Assembly (NCBI GenBank): GCA_029953675.1
Contig: JAMWBK010000003.1
Span: 1,674,001 to 1,738,000 of the forward strand
Direction of reading: 5' to 3'
DNA: 64,000 nt
Source: Rhodosorus marinus
Lineage: Eukaryota; Rhodophyta; Stylonematophyceae; Stylonematales; Stylonemataceae
A program made the position numbers and the translations under genes. Under the pieces are notes generated by a model that saw only the letters and a program-made list of their open reading frames with translations, was not told the origin of the DNA and made no database searches. Shown here in pieces: positions 33,411 to 47,590 of this stretch. The stretch's first letter is position 1. Every line of letters begins with the position of its first letter.

Positions 33411-34205
33411 CGTCGAGAACTTTGGCCTAGTGGATAGTAGTGCTTCTCGCTGGCTTCGTCGTGCCTTCGCAATGCCCCCAGCCGTCTTGACAGGCCTCCT
33501 CACAGAATTCTCTTCAATACTCCGGCGCCGTTGACGCTACTTTGGTTGTTGGACGGGCATCATCAGCGTCTCGCTTTACCCTCCTCAGTGTAGTAGATAG
33601 AGCTCTTGAGTAAACGCATGATGAATGGATCGGCGCACAAGGCGAGTGAGCAAAGAGAGAGACAAGCCATAGTTTATCTCCTCACGGAATTCTCTTCAAC
33701 ACTCCGCCGCTCTTAACCCTACTTTCTTTGTTGAACGTGCGTCATCAGCGTCTCCCTTTACCAACCTCAGGGTAGTAGATAGAGCTCTGAGCAAACAATT
33801 ATGAATGTAGCGGCGAACAAGGCCAGCGAGGAAAGAGCGCGACAGGCCATATACTTCATCTCCTCGCGGAATTCTCTTCAACCCTCTGGCGCTCCTTCAA
33901 CGCTACTTTCGTTGTTGAACGTGCGTCATCAGCGTCTCCCATTACCCACCTGGCTTAGTGGATAGCATTGCTCCTCGCTGGCTTCGTCGTGTCTTTCGCA
34001 ATGCCCCCAGGCGTCTTGACAGGCCTCACCGTAGAACTCTCTTCAATACTCTGGCGCTGTTAACGCTACTTTGGTTGTTGGATATGGATCATCAGCGTCT
34101 CCCTTTAACCTCCTCAGGGTAGTAAACAGAGCTCTGAGCAACGCATGGTCAATGAAGCGGCGAACCAGCCGAGTGAGGGAAGAGAGAGACAAGCGATACT
34201 TTCCG
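33411..34205. repeat. tandem array, about 182-bp unit, four copies plus flanking block
   Basis: Copies start with CTCCTCACAGAATTCTCTTC or a variant at 33496, 33678, 33860 and 34024. Each continues through TACTTTNNTTGTTG, CATCAGCGTCTC, GTAGTAGATAGAGCTC, a GCGGCGAACAAGG-like block and GACAAGCCATA. A separate block, GTGGATAG...CTCGCTGGCTTCGTCGTG...CGTCTTGACAGGCCT, precedes copy 1 (33411-33495) and replaces the end of copy 3 (33949-34023), so the array is a composite of two unit types. No gene lies in 32164-34443. Confidence 0.85.
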
Positions 34206-34443
34206 TGTGCATTGGATATTTATTATGTTTTAGATATTTTTGGGAGCATTTTGGTCTGGTGAGGAAGGTGAGAATATGAGAACTGGAAATTTTGGTTGAC
34301 TGAGGTGGTGAGATATTGGTCTTGACAGTATATATATCTTGGGAAAGCCTTCTGCATGTGGAGGGGAATGGGGGAACGAAGGTGAGGATGGTAAGGGTTG
34401 GAGGCGGTAGGAGATAGGAAGATTAGTTATTGGGAGGGGAAGG

Positions 34444-35747
34444 ATGGGATTTTTAGTATTGAGTAGTGGTGTTTTAAGGGGTGGTGAGAGGAGGAGGTTG
34501 AGTGATGGATGTTGCTCGACGCGTGGGGATTGGCGGATGGTTGGTAAGAGGAAGTTGTTGAGGAGGAAGTCATTGGATGATGAAGATGGAGACAAGTGGA
34601 AGGTTTCTCAGGAGGCGTATGGAGGGAATGACAACGGGATTGTTGAGGATGGTAAACGAAGGGAGAAGCTTTGGGCAGAGGTTGGTGGATTTTCTTTCGG
34701 CCCTGAGACTGCGTTGAGTGGATTGTTTCTGAACGTTGATGGGATTTGTGGTTGTTACTTTTAGATTGAGGCGCTGGAGACTTACCTGAAACGAGTGGTG
34801 AGCGCTGAACGCTATGGAGAGGCGTCTGAGATCAAGGAAGAGATCGACACCCTGAAAAGGAGAGATCCGTACGAGTTGCTGAAAATTGACCTGGATATGG
34901 CTGTATCAGAAGAAAGATACATGGATGCAGCAGAGGTCCGATGCTGATCTTGAATGATGGCTCTTATTGATCCCTTTCTGCTATCGCATCCCGCTAACAG
35001 AAATGCATTCCGGTATGGCTAATTCAGATTCGTGACAAGTTGAAAGCCATCTCACCACCTCCAAGAACGAAGGAAGAGCCCGGGAAGAATACAAAAGCTC
35101 AGTGGCCTCCTGCGGCTGCTTCTAGTAAGTCTGAACTCGTTTCCAACGGGATTCGAGTACAAATGGAGAGCTTCTACATTGCCGAGCAGAGCAAACCTGA
35201 AGATAAACTATACATTTTTGGCTATAAGGTAACTTTTTTAGCCGAAAACCCGGGACGAGTTCTTTCTTACTGTACTCGAAAGTGAACATGGAGGAAAAAT
35301 CTCATATTGTTCAAAAAAAGGTGGTCGTTACGAACGAATCCGCAAACACGGTGCAGTTAATCTCGAGACATCTCAAAGTCCGATTTGCGGGAGGAGACGG
35401 GGTTGTTTGGGATATCCAGGGTCCTGGCGTTGTCGGTCGTCAGCCTGTTCTTGAGCCCAAGGAAAAGTTCACCTACACAAGCCTTTGTCCATTCAAAAAC
35501 CCACCACAGGTATATGAAAGCAAACCATTACAGGTTATGTCTAGTCACATCTGGTGTGATTGGGTCTATGCTCATAGTCGTACTTTCCGACCGACAGGAT
35601 CCCATTGCAGGAAAGCCGGTAGGCTCAATGTCGGGAACCTACAAGTTTGTATTTGGTAGTACTGGAGCAGAGTCCTTTGACTCTACAATCATGGAGTACT
35701 TCTTCATTTTTCCGAAAGGAGAGGGCGACAGCGGGGAAAGCAAGTAG
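34444..35747 (+). CDS. UVR-motif plus ApaG-domain protein
   Basis: The exons are 34444-34680, 34765-34935, 35028-35228, 35321-35509 and 35598-35747, giving 315 aa, all joined in phase 0. The N-terminal 80 residues are basic and could target a plastid. Residues about 80-150 contain two UVR-type helical motifs (SAERYGEASEIKEEID and MAVSEERYMDAAEIRDKL), the Clp/UvrB-type interaction motif. Residues about 175-315 are an ApaG domain (DUF525): FGYKVVVTNES, TVQLISRHLKV, GPGVVGRQPVLEP, FTYTS, GSMSGTYKF. UVR+ApaG pairing is known in plant and algal proteins of unknown function; ApaG domains also occur in F-box proteins and PDIP38. The + strand upstream (34240-34440) is G-rich, the usual sense-strand leader. 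Confidence 0.85.
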
Positions 35748-36228
35748 TCGCGATCGGTTTTGGAGTGCATATGGAGTCGGTGATTATGTTAACCTGCAGC
35801 GGTATTTGTGAGAGCAGGAAAGATTTGCACTGCTTGTGGACTGACTGTTCACTCCGAGTTGTTTTGGAGGAGATTTCGTGCGAACAATTTGGAAATGTCT
35901 CCTCTGTTTGAGACTGGATTAACGGACATCCAACGAGTTTATGAAAACGCTGGAACGAGGCCATATGCTTTGTTAAGGGTTGTAATAAAACCAGAGGCGT
36001 GAGTTCCCCTACTTGGTGCACGATCCCAACGTGCAAAGAGCCTTTGTATGCCAGTTCTCTTTTGGGCGGGGTGCCTACAATAATGCCTACGCGTGTGTTT
36101 TAAGTGAAACATCCATCTTGTTCGACAAATGCGCATCAGCTGCTTTTTCTGTTATCTTAACAGGCTTTTTACACTAGAGGAGTTGCTCAGCACTCGCCTA
36201 CATTGACCGGGTCTCCATCGGAATGTTG

Positions 36229-39257
<3,029 letters not shown>

Positions 39258-40155
39258 CAGGCTCTATACGTAGAAACCCCTACAACCACGGCGCCCCCCC
39301 ACCCCACCCCACCGGAAAACTCACTCACTTAAAAAGCCACTTCCAAACCCCCCCAAAAAAATCTCCACCTAAAGTCCTCTTTAAAAACCACACGTTTCCT
39401 TTTCGATTTGTTACTCTAAGATTCCCTCACCGCAGCAGTTCCACCTTGTCCTCGATGAAAGACTTCCCCCCTTTAAATCTCCTCTCTCTCATTCTCTCTC
39501 TTCTCCATTGTGCGTCATCCATCAGACGTAAAAAAAAATAAAAAAAACTCCGCTAAAACGAAAACACGATACAACCTGAACAAAAAATACAAACAAATAA
39601 GAAATTGAAGGCTGCAATTTTTTGATGCAATAAAAACTCCGCACGACCATTCCAGAGCAATTCACATTTCTCAAATATTTTTTAAAGGACGAAAATCTCC
39701 ATTAGACGTGAAACGCGAATCGCTAGGATATCAAACTGGTGATCAGAATGCAGGACAGGCTGTCTTTCATAGTGGACATGAAGTAATGGATTTATTTCTT
39801 CCGGTAGATGGTGACAGGCTGTCTTTTAGAACTTTGGAGATTGAGTTATGGATTGAGTATTCCTTTTTTGGGAAGGATTTTGGGACAAGGCTTAGCTGTG
39901 GACGTGGTGATGGGACGGAATTTGGATTCAGTGACGACATAGTTCTTGGTATTGATTTCTTGGAAGTCGGGTGGGGGAGTGGAGAGGTGGTAGGAGGTGG
40001 TTTAGTAACAATTAGGTCGTTATATTCCTTCATCTGTGGGGATCGGCCTATGCTTTGAACTGAGCAGGGGCCGGTTTAATTTGGTTGTAAGGATTTTTTT
40101 GTTTTGGTGGGTTTTAGGGAGGTGGGGGAGGTCCTTTTCCAGGATTGGCAAGCGG
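39258..40155. other. intergenic: C/A-rich leader, then G/T-rich DNA
   Basis: 39258-39490 is C/A-rich (leader of the ATPase, transcribed leftward). From about 39820 to 40150 the + strand turns G/T-rich (GGTGGGGGAGTGGAGAGG and similar), the pattern seen before plus-strand genes. That is why I looked for a gene starting near 40198. No repeat or RNA gene is seen. Confidence 0.6.
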
Positions 40156-40197
40156 ATGGGCAAAAGCCAAGTTTTTTCTTGTGACGTGGCGACAAAA

Positions 40198-40705
40198 ATG
40201 ACCCTGGTTAGAGTGACACCCCGCTCTCGTAGGTATGCTGCGGCATGCGTGTCCACCAGGGCTCCCAGCTCTAAGAGCGTTCCATTGGGAGGTGGAGTCA
40301 TTGGCTTTTACTCTCCACAGAGGAGATACGTTCACTGCTAGAGGATGGGTTGTTATTGTTTTTGTTCCGTTGGACCCTGTCTTGCCTCGGACATTATCCG
40401 ATCTACATCAAAGCCACCACACCTATGCCTGAGCTCCTGGTACTTGCTTTCTCGGCGCGGCAGAAACATTCTGCCGTCATTACCGCCTCCTAATTTACAG
40501 ACACCGGACGAGGGAAATCCATATCACTGTAGATGACTTTTAATTCTCATTTTTCTCAACAGACGCAAATTACAAGGAAAGGAAGCTCGTTCCGACTGCG
40601 GAGCTCCTTCCTACTCAAGATCACATTTCCAAACGGCTTGTTGTGATACTTCTCAACACTCTCCACTACCTAGGCACCGACCTGGCGATGCGACACAACT
40701 GGTAG
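40198..40705 (+). CDS. possible 100-aa organelle-targeted protein, convergent with the GT4 gene
   Basis: Proposed exons are 40198-40329, 40501-40528 and 40563-40705, giving 100 aa (114 aa if ATG 40156 is used). The N-terminus is Arg/Ser/Ala-rich without acids (TLVRVTPRSRRYAAA), like a mitochondrial or plastid presequence. The mature part reads TPDEGNPYHY, then ELLPTQDHISKRLVVILL. The introns have donors GTTCAC and GTAGAT and acceptors TTTACAG and TCAACAG, and phase holds. The stop lies 36 bp inside the last exon of the convergent glycosyltransferase. I do not recognise the family. The second intron is only 34 bp, which is a weakness; a different splice pattern may apply. Confidence 0.4.
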
Positions 40706-42538
40706 CTTGTGTTCCAAACGGTCCTTCCCAAGGATTGACGACAAATCGTGCGTTTCGCTCTCTTGGGGTTGCTCAATCACCTCTTCCTCTGGGGCGGGCT
40801 CTTCCCCAGGGGCAGGCGGGTAAATACCGTGCAACTCATCGTACACGTCGTTGGTAACTTCTGCAATTCTGTCCCACGAAAATTGGAAAGCAGCTTTCAC
40901 TCTTCCTCTTTCTCCCATGTACCGACCGTGATCAAAGTTGGCAAAGATGCTTCCAACTCCCCAGGCAATTCCATCAGCATTGGCATCCACGACATAACCT
41001 ACAAACAAAAGCGGGCTGGGTTGGTGAAAAGTTCCTCGGAGCTTCTTTTTTGGGCGCTGAGTTGGACTCATCCTCACCATCGTTGTCATGCCAGACAAAC
41101 TCACGCGGACCGCCATTCTTCGTTACAACGACCGGCTTCTTTGCGGCCCAAGCCTCCAAGGTCACAATACCGAACGGTTCGTTGCGGCTGGGGATGCACA
41201 CCACGTCAGTTGCCTTGAATAAATCAATCAATGGCTGTCCTTTCATAGAGCCGACAAACTTCACGTTGTTACCGACGCCTTGTTCATTGCAACGCGACAG
41301 CAGGCCATCTTTCATGTAGCCATCACCGACCATAATGAACTTCGCATCCGGGCGGGAAGCAAGCAACTATTCACGTGTTTAAAGGTAGAACAACGGAGTC
41401 AGAATACCGCACGAACAAAGCAGACTGGGGTCAACATTAATAACCTCACCATCGGAATAGCTTCCACAAGAATATCTGGTCCCTTCTGCGTGGCCATCCG
41501 TCCTACGAAGAGCACCATTGGATCCATCGGACCAACTCCATACTGCGATCGCACGTGGCCTACGTCCCATAATTCACCATCGTACGGAAGGCATTCAATG
41601 CCATTGTACACTCTTCTCAGGTTCGGCCAGTGGAACCCATAGTGGTCTTTGATTTCGTCGCAGAGGACTCCGGATACGCCGATGACTCTATCCGCAACAT
41701 CGATAGCTTCCCCTTCAAGACTCCTTATCCTCGCTGACTGTCCTCCATACGTGTTGTTTCCGCAGCGTCCGTACTCTGTCGAATGTACAGTAAATATACA
41801 CTTTCTGTTGTGATGACGCTTGATGTTAATCAGTGCAGGTGCTGCAAGCCAGTCGTGGGCATGGACGATGTCAAATTGCTGGCCCATGAAGCCCTCGGTT
41901 TCGAAGAACGAATGGACCATAGCATTGCACTACAGAGGGGGGCGAGCAAGACGCAATTGTTACTCATCCAGTTCTTGACTCAGCTCGAAGACAGGTAGCG
42001 CGAAAAAAAAATCATAAGAACTTACCATGTTATTGATTTCGTTGACAAAATCGTTGTCCTGGCCAAAGTTGATTCGGTGAACATGCACTCCATCAATAAG
42101 CTCGTAGTGGGGCTGGCCGCCTCCGGCTCGAACAAAAACATGCACCTCGTGTCCTCTTCTCTCCAAAGCGGCAGATAGGTTAGTCAAATGCGGCGCGACA
42201 CCGCCAACAGCAACCGAATGCAAGGATTCCCACGCAAACATGGCTATCTTGTAGGCCTTGGGTGCCTGCGGGATCTTGGCAGCTTCATCGAAGTCCGACT
42301 CGGCAGCTTCCACCTTGTATACATCCTCTGTCTTCACCTACGGAACAAATAACAGTTTTAAGTATAAGAACAAACTCACGAAAATAAATATAAGCCACCC
42401 CAAATTCCAACGCGGGAGAGCTCGTACGTCGTCGTCTCTCACCTCTGCGATGGCCGTCTCCTCCACCATTGTCACGAGGTCCTCCACATTCTTCGACATA
42501 TCGTGCTTCAAAACCGCCCTGCTCGCCATGCTCGTCAT
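40670..42538 (-). CDS. GT4-family retaining glycosyltransferase, glycogen-synthase-like
   Basis: The exons are 42538-42443, 42337-42026, 41929-41450, 41366-41078 and 40998-40670, giving 501 aa with phase kept. It is a GT-B fold. The N-terminal domain carries SVAVGGVAPHLTNLSAALERRGHEVHVF (nucleotide-sugar GG loop) and DIVHAHDWLAA. The C-terminal domain has FVGRMATQKGPD, FIMVGDGYM and the E-x7-E signature in NEPFGIVTLE. The sequence is closest in style to archaeal/bacterial GT4 'glycogen synthase' and related alpha-glucosyltransferases, not to GT5 starch synthase. Donor and acceptor cannot be read from sequence; floridean starch or a compatible solute are possible targets (inference). The last 60 residues are a Pro/Glu-rich extension. 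No transit peptide is obvious, so it is probably cytosolic, where red algae make starch. Confidence 0.88.
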
Positions 42539-45451
42539 ACTCACCAAACCACTCTCGGTCAAAAAACCACCTCCAAACCCAATAAAACAAGTATCTCTAC
42601 CTCCTCAAGCACTAAAACTCTTACACTTAACCCCGAAAGCACATCTCACCCTACACCTTCTTGCCTCCACCTCCCCCTCACCTCACACATCCCACTAAAC
42701 TCTATATCGCTCCGTGTGCTGCCATACTACCCACAGAAAACCACTCCACCCCCCGCCCAAAAAAAAAACCCTCTCCCGAAGCCAATATACACAACACTTG
42801 CTACCAACCCTAGAAAAAGAGTACCCAGCGAAAAAAATCCCCCAAAATCCCAAGGAATTAAAACAAGCAAATCTCAAACGCCGTCTCATTGAAAAATCGA
42901 CCTTCTCGATAAACCCTATCCCAACTTCTTTCATCCTCCATATCAAATTTCAGATGATTTTCCTCCCATTTCATCTCCTTCATTCGAAAACATCATATTC
43001 ATTTCACCCCCCTTATCAGATCTCCGTGGTTTGTGTGTGTGTGTGTTTTTTGCCCTGAGCATTTTTCCCATTGAATGTTTACCTCAACTTGGGTTTTTTT
43101 GGCCCAATAATTTCTTTCACCAATACACAATCCAATTTTCTCGTGCTTTTTTCGTAGTTGGACCTTTTTTAAAAAAATATATTTTATTTCTTTTTCTCCA
43201 TCACCAGGCTCCTCGCGTCCCAACTCCCATGCTCCAGCCACAGCGCTTCCAGAAAAACAGAAAATTTCAAAATAACATATCCAATCGCATGCTTCTAACA
43301 ATGATCACATGACGGTTCTAGACCTCACAGGCAATCTCAATTAACCATTGGATAAACTATATTTCCTTAGGACACGTGTTGATTATTTATTTAATGTCAT
43401 TCGAATCTTTAATGGCGGATTGATAATACTCGGCAAACGATTGTTTTCCGCCCTTCATATAAACCCATCTCCCCCACGTGAAATAAATTCATTCTTTCAT
43501 ATAAAACGGGGAGCTCCTCCATATCTAGGGTTTCCGAATAGGTTTTTTTAATTGACCACGTCTATCGTGTGTTTTTTTAACTCTCTGCAAAAAATAATAA
43601 TGACTGACTTCATGACATTGAGAGAAGGAAAATCGTACTTGGTGAGGAATTTCAATCGTTCTTGTTTTTTGGTTGTTTTCTGGTTTGGAGAGACAGAGAG
43701 AGGTCTGTAATTTTTTAAAATCGCAGTTTGAATTGTTTTCAAAAATAAAATATTTTTCGTATCCATCAAGCGGTTGACAGGTCTCCGGCTCTCCTCGCCT
43801 CACAACGAGGGTTTTCAATCGTGGGATTGAAATGTAAAGAATGAATAACTGAAATAAACTGTTGCAATGCAATCAAAATATTTGACGTAAGAGATTTCAT
43901 TGGTTTATAAATTTTCATCCGGGAATACTATGAAATCGGATTTAATTTATAACGGTCTAATGTTCCGGGGCTTGAAAATCGGATTTAATCTCCACACTGG
44001 GAGAATCTAAATCCCTGGTCGTGGAATGATTTCATTGGATTAAAAGATTTACGTATTATCGGTTGCTGTGGAGTTATTAAAAGAAAACAAAAAATGTGTA
44101 ACAAAACAGCCCGAATCATGGCGAGTAGCTATATGACTGGTCAAAAGAAATTATCCATTATTACTATTTCTTAGAATTACAGTCCAGTTGACATGGAATG
44201 AATGTTCTCTCCATCGATCATTGACGGGGGAGGGGAGAGCTGTTGTCCCACTTTCTTGTCCCATACGTTTGTCCCACGCGGTACAGTCGTTTTCGCCCGG
44301 TCGTTTGTGATGCTTGGTTGGTTGGTTGGTTGGTTTTGGCGAAAGGTTCGCGAATTCAGCATGTGGTGTATCACCTGGAAGTACTATGCAGTATGTAGCT
44401 TAGTTTTTTTCAGGTTGGCCTCAGGCCAACGTAGATAAATCTTCCAATCGTTTCCTAGTGCGTACAACGTTCCACGTGGAAGGAAAACACTCGAAGGGCA
44501 TGAAGCGATGCGATGCTTCATTGCCTTTTATCATAACACAAGCACTTTGTATATATGTAGTGCGCTTGTAACGCTTGTAATCGAGGAATCTCCGCGAGCG
44601 GGTTACTGTCCCCCCTTCACCACACGCTCTCGTACTGCAATGTAGGTCCCCGGCATGACCTATAGGAACACTTTAGCTGAATACAGAACATTTGGTTGTT
44701 CAAAAAGTCAGACATGTACCAGCTGGAGTTTGTTTGGCTAGTATCAGTACAAAACTGCCAGTTTCTTCTATACCTTGGCTGAGACTATCATCCCTCTCCC
44801 GAGAGCATAAGGGAAGGGAGCCTGCCAGAAGAAATCTTGCCTTGAGATGCCCACCCGTCGTCCTTACTCCCCAAGAACTTGCCAGCCCTAAGCGCAACTG
44901 TTAATGACCCCAGTTTCGTTTTCAAGAGTCCTGATGTATTTTACCGATAGAGACCCGGGAGACCGTAAAAAGTTATCATATCTGGCAGACCATCAAGTGG
45001 AAAATATCGGGACAACCGAACACAACAGCCAAGCGCGAAAGTACAGAGCCGGCACTCAAACCAGGGAAAGGCTTCGAAAAAAAACGAAAATGAATTGGGC
45101 TCCCCCTTGAGACTTAAATCAATCACTGTCGATGTCGAGTTGCCAATTTTTACATGTTCTCCTCGGCTGACCCACAACATGCCAATGTAATCTGCCCGCA
45201 GATTTAGCTTTGGGCACTATCCAGGCACACAGACTTCCGGCACTTATATCTGGGGTAGACGCTCATCGACAACGTATCTTAACCCGACTCATGGATCTCA
45301 GAGCGGTGCGAAACAACTTGGCCAAAACCTCTTATGACTCGTCTTCAGAGAATTCGTGAGAGGACCAGTCCGCCGCTAAGGCATTGTAGCGCCTGTGGGA
45401 AATAAAGAAACCCAGACTTAAAAAAAAGAGGAACACTGGGTAAGAAGTAGA
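42539..45451. other. intergenic: leader, homopurine/homopyrimidine tracts, (GGTT)n
   Basis: 42539-43020 is C/A-rich (leader of the GT4 gene). 43140-43190 is T- and A-rich. 43340-44160 is A/T-rich without frames of interest. 44200-44350 is G/T-rich and includes five TTGG units at about 44317-44336, a leader-like signature that might announce a plus-strand gene near 44360, but no convincing exon follows. A GT repeat lies at about 43036-43046. Confidence 0.5.
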
Positions 45452-45685
45452 TTGACAGCGAAGGAGTGGGAGACGCGAATACAGAAAATCAAGCTTTCCG
45501 GCTCCGTGTTTCCGGCTCTAAACGCGTCGCTTCTCGTCCGTTCAGATACATTCCAAGCCTGTCTTAGCGGTGTTCAGTATTGCCGAGAAGAACTGTCCAG
45601 TTTAGTAGAAAAGTGTCTTAGGGAGAGCTCGGTCATTCCAGAGCCAGCTTGTCCTTGCTTCGGACAAGATGGAAAACCATGGTAA
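45452..45685 (+). CDS. putative coding exon upstream of the histone deacetylase
   Basis: 77 codons of normal soluble-protein composition (AKEWETRIQKIKLSG, CREELSSLVEKCLRESS), helical in character. It opens with TTG, so a 5' exon is needed. No domain recognised. It could be part of an otherwise unseen gene at 44360-45850 or chance. Confidence 0.25.
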   Translation: MTAKEWETRIQKIKLSGSVFPALNASLLVRSDTFQACLSGVQYCREELSSLVEKCLRESSVIPEPACPCFGQDGKPW

Positions 45686-46020
45686 CCAGTGGCCAGCAAA
45701 CTGTCCTTGTGATACTGAGGACGTTGTGCCGGTGTTGCTCATATGCCTTCCCGTTGTCCGAACGCGGTGAGATCAGATTCTGTCACGTTATCATAACTTA
45801 TGATTCACAAACCTGTCCTAAAACCTATCCCACGGCTTGTATTGATAAGGTCCTTGCATGACTTTTCAACTGGTCAAGGCGGCATTGCTATGAGCAGAAG
45901 TTGCTAGCTTGATTAGATCAGCTGGACTTGGGCTTTGTTGAGCGGACTATTGCTCAATTGACTGGGAGCTACGGATGGTGGTCCAGGGGTTGAAAAGCAT
46001 CAAGATGTGATCATTGGACA

Positions 46021-47253
46021 ATGACGACGTTCGTATCATCAAAGTGGGCGAGGGTTGCCGAAAAGGTAACCGTCAGTAAGATGACAAGACCACGATCTCC
46101 GCTGGTGTACTCGCCAGAGTACTCCGTGCAATCATGGCCGAGAGAACATCGATTCGTTATGTCGAAGTTTCACGATCTCGCAGAATCTCTCCGAGAGGAT
46201 GGCTACCTCACGGGGCCTCATGTTCACGTACCGGAGTACCCTTCTGAATCCTTGATTGAGAGAGTACACGACCCCGGATATGTAAGAGCCTTCAACAACG
46301 GTACTTTAGACGATAAGAACCTTCGGGAGATTGGGTTCAGAGGTCTCTGGAGTCCTGAGCTGGTTCGACGGACGAATCTCGAGGTTGCTGGAACGGTCCT
46401 TGCAGCAGAACTTGCTCTGGAGAGGGGTCTCGCGTGCAACCTTGGCGGTAAGTGTAGATCGCAACATACATTTAAGCAAATCGGATCGGCTGAGGTGGGT
46501 GAACTGCTCGTTCCCGTAGGAGGGACTCACCATGCACATCGAGATCGAGGATCTGGATTCACCATATTCAATGACCTCGCCGTTGCAGCTGTTGCTTTAC
46601 TCGACAAGGGCGTGGACAGGGTTCTAATATGCGACCTTGACGTCCACCAAGGAGGTGAGTTGTTGTAGCAGCACCGCATCATGCCCTTTCCGCTAAGAGG
46701 AGGTACCCCATGTCTGTTCTACAGATGGTACAGCGTCGATATTTGAGGAAAGACCAGAAGTCTGTACATTCTCAATGCACTGCCAATCCAACTTTCCATT
46801 CCGCAAGATTCAATCGACACTCGATATCGGACTTGAGGATGGTGTCGGTGATGAAGAATACCTTCGAATTCTGAAGGACCAGCTTCCGTTTGTACTGAAA
46901 GCCTTCCAACCGGAGTTTGTCCTGTATGACGCTGGGGTGGATCCGCACGTGGGTGCGTATCTTTTCCCAGCCGCATAGAACGATTTTCCAGGGAAATTCT
47001 GCGAGTTAACCAGTTAGGTTTTCGATCTACAGATGACGAACTTGGAAAACTCAACCTGACAGACGATGGTCTCTTCGCGAGGGATGTCTTTGTCATAACC
47101 GAATGTCTAAGCAGAGGGATGCCTGTTGCAGGGGTAATAGGCGGCGGATACCATCGGGATAGGCGTGTCCTCGGACGTCGCCATTCTATACTGCATCGCG
47201 CAGCAGAGGCGGTTTGGGAACAGCAGTCAATAGCTTCGAAATCATGGGCTTAA
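46021..47253 (+). CDS. histone deacetylase, class IV / bacterial-type
   Basis: A zinc-dependent arginase-fold deacetylase. The exons are 46021-46447, 46520-46654, 46725-46952 and 47033-47253, giving 336 aa, with every intron in phase 1. Catalytic features are complete: the His dyad in GGGTHHAHRDRGSGF (created by splicing), zinc ligands in DLDVHQGDGTA and YDAGVDPH, and the catalytic Tyr in GGGYHRD. The shortness, the LVYSPEYSVQSWP start and the LDIGLEDGVGDEEYL block are typical of HDAC11-like and bacterial enzymes. The substrate may be histone or an acylated non-histone protein. A second in-frame ATG at 46081 (MTRPRSPLVYSP) is an equally plausible start; the extra 20 residues are mildly basic. 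Confidence 0.93.
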
Positions 47254-47590
47254 CACAGCTGGTGCCCAAATTGTTCGGCTTCAGTTGGCTGGTCCTTTCG
47301 ATCCAACTCGAGGCCAGAAGTTTGGACAACTGTGATCCAGTTCTCACCCGTTAGCGTTGACTACCCACCAATGGCAACAGCAGAAGGCCACCAGGCTTCG
47401 TACTGTTCTCCTCTGAAGCTAGTATTCTCGCTATAATCTACCCAGAAAGGCAAACGTGGATGAGCCTGAGATTCCGGAATGTCTCTCAAAACGAGGAGTC
47501 GTTTCCTTCCCCTCCCCTCAGCTTCGAGAAAACAGCAGACGACCACTAGTTTTGCCAACTGACTGCCTTTTGCCCGACACCACTTAAGTC

